A stretch of 64,000 nucleotides of DNA from Chrysaora quinquecirrha (Eukaryota; Cnidaria; Scyphozoa; Semaeostomeae; Pelagiidae). This document shows, one piece after another, positions 48,501 through 61,439 of the stretch (its first letter is position 1; each line of letters opens with the position of its first letter). Below the pieces are notes generated by a model. That model ran no database searches. It saw only the letters and a program-made list of their open reading frames with translations, and was not told the DNA's origin. Both the position numbers and the translations under genes were made by a program. The DNA is taken from assembly GCA_014526335.1 (NCBI GenBank), contig JACTAT010000142.1, positions 85,363 to 149,362 of the forward strand, given 5' to 3'.

Positions 48501-51500
48501 TTTATGTTTACATGAAATAAATCAGACACACGGACTTATATAAAATTTCAACTTCTGATCTCATGCCCCGCAGCAAATAAATGTAAGACAAACCGTAAAA
48601 CTTTGCTGTTATGTGTGACACTATAACTGAGCAAGCCCACATGCCTACACAATTTATTTAACAATAAGTTGCAATGTTTGCCGAACGAAAACACGTTTCA
48701 TGTCACACATGCCACGTATTATTTCTGCTCATATCTCTATGCAGCTGACGATCGGGGTCTACACACTGAAATGCATAAAACATATATACATTGTAGGTGT
48801 ATAATAAAATAGTTTGTCTACCAGATTTACAACGACATTGTTCCTCTACGGTTAACCATGGTTAACCGTACGGTTAACCCCACGGTTAACCCTTGTTTTA
48901 GGCCAATTTTATATGAAATTCAATGAGAATCAACGGTTAACCACGGTTAACCCCCAAAATTATATAAAATAAACTATATTACCTTTATTCTTGAAAAAGA
49001 GGGGTTAACCGTTGAAATGCTTCTGCATGCATGTTTCAGTATGGAATTACACATTTAAGAGGGGTTAACCGTAGGGTTAACCGTGGGGTTAACCGTACGG
49101 TTAACCGTGACGATTAACCCCTGACATTTACATATTTATATGTGAAAAAGAGACCTAGAAATTTTCTATCTGTTCAGTTTTTATCTGTTCTTATAGTTTC
49201 AGGTCGTAATATGAATATTGCTATAATCAATGAATTAGATCAGGCTTATACATTAGCGGCAATAATCAAACTGACTTAACATCTGATACATGGATGTCAC
49301 GTGATTTGAGGAAAATTGATAAAGAAAGGCCAAGGCAAGGAACTTTGTTAAGTAACAATAATTCAGCGCCGCTAGCAAGTGCAGCTGCGACGTAAAACCA
49401 ATTACTGGAAATAAATACATTCAGTGTATCTAAATTTGTTATGATGCTGAGTAAAAAAAGATTTTTTTAACCTTATTTTATACGCTAAGTGATCTGCCCT
49501 TATCTAATGCCAAAAGACAATCCCGGACAAAACTCATGAGACTAACAGTGAAAATGCTCTTCTTACCAAACATATCGTCCCCCTTCCCCCGAATCAATGT
49601 TGTTTTCGCAAATGAAAGTAAAAGACAATCTGTAGAACATCAAAGAAACCCAACATTGGATTGGGGAGGGGGATTCATTTTCTTCCTATTTTGTACAAAG
49701 TATTTCTAAATTGATGAAACTTTATGGAAGTCTCATTGAGTTTTGTCCGGGATTGTCTTCTGCAAAACGTTCTCACTGCTGCGACAGTTTACACGATAGA
49801 ATGCAAAAGTAACTTGCCATCTGATGTAAGTCTGATCTAATATTGCAGAAATGTAACTTAAGTGTAATATAAACATGTTATCACGTGGTCAGAATCATTT
49901 CATGATTAAAAATAACATTACTTAGCAATTATTACGCGTTGTCTTCAAAAAAAGCTCATTTTGGAGAGGATGGCTGGAGGAAAGGCTATCGAATCAGAGA
50001 CAAGGGCTTAGAAACACTTTATGTTTACATGAAATAAATCAGACACACGGACTTATATAAAATTTCAACTTCTGATCTCATGCCCCGCAGCAAATAAATG
50101 TAAGACAAACCGTAAAACTTTGCTGTTATGTGTGACACTATAACTGAGCAAGCCCACATGCCTACACAATTTATTTAACAATAAGTTGCAATGTTTGCCG
50201 AACGAAAAACACGTTTCATGTCACACATGCCACGTATTATTTCTGCTCATATCTCTATGCAGCTGACGATCGGGGTCTACACACTGAAATGCATAAAACA
50301 TATATACATTGTAGGTGTATAATAAAATAGTTTGTCTACCAGATTTACAACGACATTGTTCCTCTACGGTTAACCATGGTTAACCGTACGGTTAACCCCA
50401 CGGTTAACCCTTGTTTTAGGCCAATTTTATATGAAATTCAATGAGAATCAACGGTTAACCACGGTTAACCCCCAAAATTATATAAAATAAACTATATTAC
50501 CTTTATTCTTGAAAAAGAGGGGTTAACCGTTGAAATGCTTCTGCATGCATGTTTCAGTATGGAATTACACATTTAAGAGGGGTTAACCGTAGGGTTAACC
50601 GTGGGGTTAACCGTACGGTTAACCGTGACGATTAACCCCTGACATTTACATATTTATATGTGAAAAAGAGACCTAGAAATTTTCTATCTGTTCAGTTTTT
50701 ATCTGTTCTTATAGTTTCAGGTCGTAATATGAATATTGCTATAATCAATGAATTAGATCAGGCTTATACATTAGCGGCAATAATCAAACTGACTTAACAT
50801 CTGATACATGGATGTCACGTGATTTGAGGAAAATTGATAAAGAAAGGCCAAGGCAAGGAACTTTGTTAAGTAACAATAATTCAGCGCCGCTAGCAAGTGC
50901 AGCTGCGACGTAAAACCAATTACTGGAAATAAATACATTCAGTGTATCTAAATTTGTTATGATGCTGAGTAAAAAAAGATTTTTTTAACCTTATTTTATA
51001 CGCTAAGTGATCTGCCCTTATCTAATGCCAAAAGACAATCCCGGACAAAACTCATGAGACTAACAGTGAAAATGCTCTTCTTACCAAACATATCGTCCCC
51101 CTTCCCCCGAATCAATGTTGTTTTCGCAAATGAAAGTAAAAGACAATCTGTAGAACATCAAAGAAACCCAACATTGGATTGGGGAGGGGGATTCATTTTC
51201 TTCCTATTTTGTACAAAGTATTTCTAAATTGATGAAACTTTATGGAAGTCTCATTGAGTTTTGTCCGGGATTGTCTTCTGCAAAACGTTCTCACTGCTGC
51301 GACAGTTTACACGATAGAATGCAAAAGTAACTTGCCATCTGATGTAAGTCTGATCTAATATTGCAGAAATGTAACTTAAGTGTAATATAAACATGTTATC
51401 ACGTGGTCAGAATCATTTCATGATTAAAAATAACATTACTTAGCAATTATTACGCGTTGTCTTCAAAAAAAGCTCATTTTGGAGAGGATGGCTGGAGGAA

Positions 51501-54500
51501 AGGCTATCGAATCAGAGACAAGGGCTTAGAAACACTTTATGTTTACATGAAATAAATCAGACACACGGACTTATATAAAATTTCAACTTCTGATCTCATG
51601 CCCCGCAGCAAATAAATGTAAGACAAACCGTAAAACTTTGCTGTTATGTGTGACACTATAACTGAGCAAGCCCACATGCCTACACAATTTATTTAACAAT
51701 AAGTTGCAATGTTTGCCGAACGAAAAACACGTTTCATGTCACACATGCCACGTATTATTTCTGCTCATATCTCTATGCAGCTGACGATCGGGGTCTACAC
51801 ACTGAAATGCATAAAACATATATACATTGTAGGTGTATAATAAAATAGTTTGTCTACCAGATTTACAACGACATTGTTCCTCTACGGTTAACCATGGTTA
51901 ACCGTACGGTTAACCCCACGGTTAACCCTTGTTTTAGGCCAATTTTATATGAAATTCAATGAGAATCAACGGTTAACCACGGTTAACCCCCAAAATTATA
52001 TAAAATAAACTATATTACCTTTATTCTTGAAAAAGAGGGGTTAACCGTTGAAATGCTTCTGCATGCATGTTTCAGTATGGAATTACACATTTAAGAGGGG
52101 TTAACCGTAGGGTTAACCGTGGGGTTAACCGTACGGTTAACCGTGACGATTAACCCCTGACATTTACATATTTATATGTGAAAAAGAGACCTAGAAATTT
52201 TCTATCTGTTCAGTTTTTATCTGTTCTTATAGTTTCAGGTCGTAATATGAATATTGCTATAATCAATGAATTAGATCAGGCTTATACATTAGCGGCAATA
52301 ATCAAACTGACTTAACATCTGATACATGGATGTCACGTGATTTGAGGAAAATTGATAAAGAAAGGCCAAGGCAAGGAACTTTGTTAAGTAACAATAATTC
52401 AGCGCCGCTAGCAAGTGCAGCTGCGACGTAAAACCAATTACTGGAAATAAATACATTCAGTGTATCTAAATTTGTTATGATGCTGAGTAAAAAAAGATTT
52501 TTTTAACCTTATTTTATACGCTAAGTGATCTGCCCTTATCTAATGCCAAAAGACAATCCCGGACAAAACTCATGAGACTAACAGTGAAAATGCTCTTCTT
52601 ACCAAACATATCGTCCCCCTTCCCCCGAATCAATGTTGTTTTCGCAAATGAAAGTAAAAGACAATCTGTAGAACATCAAAGAAACCCAACATTGGATTGG
52701 GGGAGGGGGGGATTCATTTTCTTCCTATTTTGTACAAAGTATTTCTAAATTGATGAAACTTTATGGAAGTCTCATTGAGTTTTGTCCGGGATTGTCTTCT
52801 GCAAAACGTTCTCACTGCTGCGACAGTTTACACGATAGAATGCAAAAGTAACTTGCCATCTGATGTAAGTCTGATCTAATATTGCAGAAATGTAACTTAA
52901 GTGTAATATAAACATGTTATCACGTGGTCAGAATCATTTCATGATTAAAAATAACATTACTTAGCAATTATTACGCGTTGTCTTCAAAAAAAGCTCATTT
53001 TGGAGAGGATGGCTGGAGGAAAGGCTATCGAATCAGAGACAAGGGCTTAGAAACACTTTATGTTTACATGAAATAAATCAGACACACGGACTTATATAAA
53101 ATTTCAACTTCTGATCTCATGCCCCGCAGCAAATAAATGTAAGACAAACCGTAAAACTTTGCTGTTATGTGTGACACTATAACTGAGCAAGCCCACATGC
53201 CTACACAATTTATTTAACAATAAGTTGCAATGTTTGCCGAACGAAAACACGTTTCATGTCACACATGCCACGTATTATTTCTGCTCATATCTCTATGCAG
53301 CTGACGATCGGGGTCTACACACTGAAATGCATAAAACATATATACATTGTAGGTGTATAATAAAATAGTTTGTCTACCAGATTTACAACGACATTGTTCC
53401 TCTACGGTTAACCGTGACGATTAACCCCTGACATTTACATATTTATATGTGAAAAAGAGACCTAGAAATTTTCTATCTGTTCAGTTTTTATCTGTTCTTA
53501 TAGTTTCAGGTCGTAATATGAATATTGCTATAATCAATGAATTAGATCAGGCTTATACATTAGCGGCAATAATCAAACTGACTTAACATCTGATACATGG
53601 ATGTCACGTGATTTGAGGAAAATTGATAAAGAAAGGCCAAGGCAAGGAACTTTGTTAAGTAACAATAATTCAGCGCCGCTAGCAAGTGCAGCTGCGACGT
53701 AAAACCAATTACTGGAAATAAATACATTCAGTGTATCTAAATTTGTTATGATGCTGAGTAAAAAAAGATTTTTTTAACCTTATTTTATACGCTAAGTGAT
53801 CTGCCCTTATCTAATGCCAAAAGACAATCCCGGACAAAACTCATGAGACTAACAGTGAAAATGCTCTTCTTACCAAACATATCGTCCCCCTTCCCCCGAA
53901 TCAATGTTGTTTTCGCAAATGAAAGTAAAAGACAATCTGTAGAACATCAAAGAAACCCAACATTGGATTGGGGAGGGGGATTCATTTTCTTCCTATTTTG
54001 TACAAAGTATTTCTAAATTGATGAAACTTTATGGAAGTCTCATTGAGTTTTGTCCGGGATTGTCTTCTGCAAAACGTTCTCACTGCTGCGACAGTTTACA
54101 CGATAGAATGCAAAAGTAACTTGCCATCTGATGTAAGTCTGATCTAATATTGCAGAAATGTAACTTAAGTGTAATATAAACATGTTATCACGTGGTCAGA
54201 ATCATTTCATGATTAAAAATAACATTACTTAGCAATTATTACGCGTTGTCTTCAAAAAAAGCTCATTTTGGAGAGGATGGCTGGAGGAAAGGCTATCGAA
54301 TCAGAGACAAGGGCTTAGAAACACTTTATGTTTACATGAAATAAATCAGACACACGGACTTATATAAAATTTCAACTTCTGATCTCATGCCCCGCAGCAA
54401 ATAAATGTAAGACAAACCGTAAAACTTTGCTGTTATGTGTGACACTATAACTGAGCAAGCCCACATGCCTACACAATTTATTTAACAATAAGTTGCAATG

Positions 54501-57500
54501 TTTGCCGAACGAAAACACGTTTCATGTCACACATGCCACGTATTATTTCTGCTCATATCTCTATGCAGCTGACGATCGGGGTCTACACACTGAAATGCAT
54601 AAAACATATATACATTGTAGGTGTATAATAAAATAGTTTGTCTACCAGATTTACAACGACATTGTTCCTCTACGGTTAACCGTGACGATTAACCCCTGAC
54701 ATTTACATATTTATATGTGAAAAAGAGACCTAGAAATTTTCTATCTGTTCAGTTTTTATCTGTTCTTATAGTTTCAGGTCGTAATATGAATATTGCTATA
54801 ATCAATGAATTAGATCAGGCTTATACATTAGCGGCAATAATCAAACTGACTTAACATCTGATACATGGATGTCACGTGATTTGAGGAAAATTGATAAAGA
54901 AAGGCCAAGGCAAGGAACTTTGTTAAGTAACAATAATTCAGCGCCGCTAGCAAGTGCAGCTGCGACGTAAAACCAATTACTGGAAATAAATACATTCAGT
55001 GTATCTAAATTTGTTATGATGCTGAGTAAAAAAAGATTTTTTTAACCTTATTTTATACGCTAAGTGATCTGCCCTTATCTAATGCCAAAAGACAATCCCG
55101 GACAAAACTCATGAGACTAACAGTGAAAATGCTCTTCTTACCAAACATATCGTCCCCCTTCCCCCGAATCAATGTTGTTTTCGCAAATGAAAGTAAAAGA
55201 CAATCTGTAGAACATCAAAGAAACCCAACATTGGATTGGGGGAGGGGGGGATTCATTTTCTTCCTATTTTGTACAAAGTATTTCTAAATTGATGAAACTT
55301 TATGGAAGTCTCATTGAGTTTTGTCCGGGATTGTCTTCTGCAAAACGTTCTCACTGCTGCGACAGTTTACACGATAGAATGCAAAAGTAACTTGCCATCT
55401 GATGTAAGTCTGATCTAATATTGCAGAAATGTAACTTAAGTGTAATATAAACATGTTATCACGTGGTCAGAATCATTTCATGATTAAAAATAACATTACT
55501 TAGCAATTATTACGCGTTGTCTTCAAAAAAAGCTCATTTTGGAGAGGATGGCTGGAGGAAAGGCTATCGAATCAGAGACAAGGGCTTAGAAACACTTTAT
55601 GTTTACATGAAATAAATCAGACACACGGACTTATATAAAATTTCAACTTCTGATCTCATGCCCCGCAGCAAATAAATGTAAGACAAACCGTAAAACTTTG
55701 CTGTTATGTGTGACACTATAACTGAGCAAGCCCACATGCCTACACAATTTATTTAACAATAAGTTGCAATGTTTGCCGAACGAAAACACGTTTCATGTCA
55801 CACATGCCACGTATTATTTCTGCTCATATCTCTATGCAGCTGACGATCGGGGTCTACACACTGAAATGCATAAAACATATATACATTGTAGGTGTATAAT
55901 AAAATAGTTTGTCTACCAGATTTACAACGACATTGTTCCTCTACGGTTAACCGTGACGATTAACCCCTGACATTTACATATTTATATGTGAAAAAGAGAC
56001 CTAGAAATTTTCTATCTGTTCAGTTTTTATCTGTTCTTATAGTTTCAGGTCGTAATATGAATATTGCTATAATCAATGAATTAGATCAGGCTTATACATT
56101 AGCGGCAATAATCAAACTGACTTAACATCTGATACATGGATGTCACGTGATTTGAGGAAAATTGATAAAGAAAGGCCAAGGCAAGGAACTTTGTTAAGTA
56201 ACAATAATTCAGCGCCGCTAGCAAGTGCAGCTGCGACGTAAAACCAATTACTGGAAATAAATACATTCAGTGTATCTAAATTTGTTATGATGCTGAGTAA
56301 AAAAAGATTTTTTTAACCTTATTTTATACGCTAAGTGATCTGCCCTTATCTAATGCCAAAAGACAATCCCGGACAAAACTCATGAGACTAACAGTGAAAA
56401 TGCTCTTCTTACCAAACATATCGTCCCCCTTCCCCCGAATCAATGTTGTTTTCGCAAATGAAAGTAAAAGACAATCTGTAGAACATCAAAGAAACCCAAC
56501 ATTGGATTGGGGAGGGGGATTCATTTTCTTCCTATTTTGTACAAAGTATTTCTAAATTGATGAAACTTTATGGAAGTCTCATTGAGTTTTGTCCGGGATT
56601 GTCTTCTGCAAAACGTTCTCACTGCTGCGACAGTTTACACGATAGAATGCAAAAGTAACTTGCCATCTGATGTAAGTCTGATCTAATATTGCAGAAATGT
56701 AACTTAAGTGTAATATAAACATGTTATCACGTGGTCAGAATCATTTCATGATTAAAAATAACATTACTTAGCAATTATTACGCGTTGTCTTCAAAAAAAG
56801 CTCATTTTGGAGAGGATGGCTGGAGGAAAGGCTATCGAATCAGAGACAAGGGCTTAGAAACACTTTATGTTTACATGAAATAAATCAGACACACGGACTT
56901 ATATAAAATTTCAACTTCTGATCTCATGCCCCGCAGCAAATAAATGTAAGACAAACCGTAAAACTTTGCTGTTATGTGTGACACTATAACTGAGCAAGCC
57001 CACATGCCTACACAATTTATTTAACAATAAGTTGCAATGTTTGCCGAACGAAAAACACGTTTCATGTCACACATGCCACGTATTATTTCTGCTCATATCT
57101 CTATGCAGCTGACGATCGGGGTCTACACACTGAAATGCATAAAACATATATACATTGTAGGTGTATAATAAAATAGTTTGTCTACCAGATTTACAACGAC
57201 ATTGTTCCTCTACGGTTAACCATGGTTAACCGTACGGTTAACCCCACGGTTAACCCTTGTTTTAGGCCAATTTTATATGAAATTCAATGAGAATCAACGG
57301 TTAACCACGGTTAACCCCCAAAATTATATAAAATAAACTATATTACCTTTATTCTTGAAAAAGAGGGGTTAACCGTTGAAATGCTTCTGCATGCATGTTT
57401 CAGTATGGAATTACACATTTAAGAGGGGTTAACCGTAGGGTTAACCGTGGGGTTAACCGTACGGTTAACCGTGACGATTAACCCCTGACATTTACATATT

Positions 57501-58119
57501 TATATGTGAAAAAGAGACCTAGAAATTTTCTATCTGTTCAGTTTTTATCTGTTCTTATAGTTTCAGGTCGTAATATGAATATTGCTATAATCAATGAATT
57601 AGATCAGGCTTATACATTAGCGGCAATAATCAAACTGACTTAACATCTGATACATGGATGTCACGTGATTTGAGGAAAATTGATAAAGAAAGGCCAAGGC
57701 AAGGAACTTTGTTAAGTAACAATAATTCAGCGCCGCTAGCAAGTGCAGCTGCGACGTAAAACCAATTACTGGAAATAAATACATTCAGTGTATCTAAATT
57801 TGTTATGATGCTGAGTAAAAAAAGATTTTTTTAACCTTATTTTATACGCTAAGTGATCTGCCCTTATCTAATGCCAAAAGACAATCCCGGACAAAACTCA
57901 TGAGACTAACAGTGAAAATGCTCTTCTTACCAAACATATCGTCCCCCTTCCCCCGAATCAATGTTGTTTTCGCAAATGAAAGTAAAAGACAATCTGTAGA
58001 ACATCAAAGAAACCCAACATTGGATTGGGGAGGGGGATTCATTTTCTTCCTATTTTGTACAAAGTATTTCTAAATTGATGAAACTTTATGGAAGTCTCAT
58101 TGAGTTTTGTCCGGGATTG

Positions 58120-58781
58120 TCTTCTGCAAAACGTTCTCACTGCTGCGACAGTTTACACGATAGAATGCAAAAGTAACTTGCCATCTGATGTAAGTCTGAT
58201 CTAATATTGCAGAAATGTAACTTAAGTGTAATATAAACATGTTATCACGTGGTCAGAATCATTTCATGATTAAAAATAACATTACTTAGCAATTATTACG
58301 CGTTGTCTTCAAAAAAAGCTCATTTTGGAGAGGATGGCTGGAGGAAAGGCTATCGAATCAGAGACAAGGGCTTAGAAACACTTTATGTTTACATGAAATA
58401 AATCAGACACACGGACTTATATAAAATTTCAACTTCTGATCTCATGCCCCGCAGCAAATAAATGTAAGACAAACCGTAAAACTTTGCTGTTATGTGTGAC
58501 ACTATAACTGAGCAAGCCCACATGCCTACACAATTTATTTAACAATAAGTTGCAATGTTTGCCGAACGAAAACACGTTTCATGTCACACATGCCACGTAT
58601 TATTTCTGCTCATATCTCTATGCAGCTGACGATCGGGGTCTACACACTGAAATGCATAAAACATATATACATTGTAGGTGTATAATAAAATAGTTTGTCT
58701 ACCAGATTTACAACGACATTGTTCCTCTACGGTTAACCATGGTTAACCGTACGGTTAACCCCACGGTTAACCCTTGTTTTA
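58120..58781. repeat. Truncated last core (25)
   Basis: Matches a long core up to CCCTTGTTTTA inside the GGTTAACC block and then stops. What follows (AGTTCGCGGTTGG) has no similarity to the array. Confidence 0.9.
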
Positions 58782-58814
58782 AGTTCGCGGTTGGTTTGTG
58801 GTCTTTCTGAGCAA

Positions 58815-58905
58815 GGTTACGTACCGAGCTTAACACAAAACAGATTTAACTTAAGCAGAGCTTAACACAAAACAGGTTATGTACCGAGCTTAACACAAAA
58901 CAGAT
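58815..58905 (+). repeat. Three short direct repeats
   Basis: GAGCTTAACACAAAACAG occurs at about 58826, 58858 and 58886. The first and third are preceded by GGTTACGTACC or GGTTATGTACC. It begins about 35 bp after the macrosatellite ends. Confidence 0.85.
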
Positions 58906-59093
58906 CTGACGATTTGTTGTGTTCAAATATTCGCGACGTTGGGTGCTCTCTTTCCATTGAAGACAATACCGTGTATTTAATTATTTGAGGGTTGGCCTGT
59001 AGTTTCAGCCTTGGGTTGGTGGATATAATACATTACTCTTTCTCTTCCTTCGTTTCTTTAGTCCTTTTTAGTCATGGGAAATAACGCTAGGCT

Positions 59094-59150
59094 AGGTAAC
59101 ATGAACTGAATTATTAAACATAGGTAACATGAACTGAATTATAGAACATG
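59094..59150 (+). repeat. 28-bp tandem duplication
   Basis: AGGTAACATGAACTGAATTA occurs twice in tandem, followed by TTAAACAT and TAGAACAT. Confidence 0.85.
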
Positions 59151-61439
59151 GTCACAAATATTAATTGTATGATTGCGATGACTGCAAGCGGTATCAGGCT
59201 GCTTTGCGCTACAAAGATTTAAAAAAAAAGAGCATTGCCAGCGCTAAATACACACAGATGTTTAACCATAGTCACAAGGTTTAACGCAAGCCAGCAGTAA
59301 CAGGCAGTTGTGCTATCCACCTTATCGTTATCTGATATTTATTGTTTCTAAGAACACATTGTTTATAAGAATACACGGGTAATTAGAACAAACTGGCCGG
59401 TACCGTTCGGTGTAGAATTCGTGCTGAGATCCTGAACGTTTTTTGATAGAAATTTCATTTGTTTTTTTTCCCCCAAACTGAGTTGCCTCAGGGTAGTTGC
59501 TTCGTGTAATTACAAGTAGTTAAAAAACAGTGCTGTTGACAGAAGCAACCATATGTGATTTTCTCCTGCCGTCATATTTCTTCGCATTTTCACTTCGGTC
59601 ATTTTTATAAGGAAAGAAAGAGGGCATGCTATTTCTCAGCAGCAGTCCTTGTTATCACAAGCCTTAGGCGGCCAAAGCTAATTCCAAATCAGATTGATTT
59701 GCTTTGAAGACAATAAATAAGTGTACAAAAATATCAAAAAAATAAAAAAAAAACACGGCAAATTTAGGTCCTGCAACCTAATCATCAGAGTAAAGTAGGA
59801 CTAACAACTTTATACCATGGTATAATTCTAGCTGGGATACCACATGGATTATATGCCGTCATGCCATGCCCACAATAACTTTACTAGGGAAATGCTTTGC
59901 AATACACTATTGCCTATTTTTGGTGGTCTTGTATAGCAACAGCTTTACAAAAACAGCTTAACTGGTGCGTTTTCCGTTTTTCTGATGACGTTGTGCAGAC
60001 AACAGGCCTTGGTTGTGGGCGTTGGCCTTCCGCTTGCGTGGCGTGGTGAATGGAAGCGGCCCGCATCGTCCAGCATTGTCTGTCGCCCAAGACTATAAGA
60101 GTTACCGTTGAATGTGAATCTAAACGTCGAGCTTGCGATTCTTTGGCAACATTACTGAGAGTGTGGTCAATAGTGCAAATTAGGGAAGTTTCAGTATTTT
60201 TGTAAGGCAATTAGCATATCAGAAAAAACAACTTTTTAGAACATGTGCTGAAGCGTTTATAACGAGACCTGATTCTCCTGTCGTAGTAACCTAGTAACCC
60301 AATACCAAGTGATTTGCATTGCCTAGGGACGGATGTACATAAATTATGTATTATCCTGTTGGCTCAAGTATTTTTATTCCTTGTTCTGGGTATCCATTGC
60401 TTTCTGATCTGTCCAGAGAAATGACGATAGTATGAATTGACCGACAGGCATAACCGGTCTCCTAAGCTTATTTTAGGGGGAAAAGGAAACTGCTCAAGCG
60501 TCAATCCAACCCTTAAGTTAGTGAAACATGGCGTATCTGATCAAAAATATGAAAGTCCCAACGGGGGTAAAGTAAGCTAACAGATCTTTGATCTCCAGAG
60601 CACCTTGTCATTATAGCCTCGTATCTGAGAGGCCCACTAGGACACATGGGTTTATGTCCAATTATAGGTCAAACAGGGCTGGATCATCTCAAATGATGAT
60701 GCCTATTTTCAAAGCATGGTTTTCGGGTCTTTAGAATATTGGTGGTAGGAAGGGTCTTCAAGCAGTCTCTACGAGAGCCATCTTCACAAGGTATAGTGTT
60801 GGAAGTTTTTTGCTATACAGTGAGTTGGACCAGTGAGTTGGAGCAACGCAAAATCTTCCTGAAAACATATCAGGGTAGACGGCCTGTGAGCAACTATATG
60901 TATGCCTTGAGTTCGCCGGGGGGTCGCTGGTGGCTCCACTGTGGTCTTGTCTCTGGGAGGCCTGCATGTGGGCTTCTGCTCGATTCGGAACGCTTGGCGC
61001 TGTGCATGAAATAAGAACACTAACTGAACAAGGCCAGGGCGCTGCTATGAGTCAAGTGAGCAGTAAGGAACTGCGTTATAACGTAACAGTGCTTCCTCCG
61101 GTTTCGTCAGTAAGAGCCCCCAGACTTATTGCCCAGCGGTTGTCTGTATGGTAAATGCATTTTTGGGGTCTACTATGCGGCCCTTAGGGCCCAGGTGTTG
61201 AGACAGTCAGCATGATTAGCACACTCGCTGGGCACCTGCCCCTAATTGTTCTCTTATCGCAAGAGAGTGGGAGACAACTGTGCAACATCGTATCGACCGA
61301 TTTTTTGCTGTCGTAGTATAGCATTGATTTGGTATGCTAAATCCCAGGCTTTTGTTCCTAAGTCCAGACCCCAATTGTGAGACTTTGCATGTTCTTCAAA
61401 TTTGTAGGTTCTTCCTTGCCCAAGACGGGGAACTTCATA

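Larger units (their letters stand above)
23934..58781. repeat. Macrosatellite of about 35 kb, 25 monomers of about 1.27 or 1.52 kb
   Basis: Monomer = core (about 1,030 bp short, S; about 1,280 bp long, L) plus one 238-bp TIR element. TIR-element starts: 23934, 24173, 26477, 27994, 29521, 30789, 32307, 33575, 35092, 36609, 37877, 39394, 40662, 42179, 43447, 44964, 46484, 48001, 49518, 51036, 52554, 53825, 55093, 56364, 57882. Core order from left: S S L L S L S L L S L S L S L L L L L L S S S L, then a truncated L. Spacing is constant (1,268 or 1,517-1,518) apart from homopolymer changes and one 9-bp gain. Internal cores look over 99% identical by eye. There is no open frame above 60 codons apart from two inside TIR-element copies, and no 5S, snRNA, histone or tRNA signature. 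Function unknown. Copy number depends on the assembly. Confidence 0.97.
58782..61439. other. Single-copy right flank, no gene recognised
   Basis: Less AT-rich than the array. Open stretches at 59914-60210 (minus) and 60739-61154 (both strands) overlap one another and have no family motif. Two small direct-repeat groups are listed separately. No RNA gene seen. Confidence 0.5.

Noticed and set aside
24412..58781. Tandem gene cluster (5S rRNA, snRNA, histone or rDNA spacer)
   Set aside because: No 5S internal box, snRNA 5' motif, histone frame or tRNA boxes in the core on either strand. Frames above 60 codons are confined to TIR-element copies.
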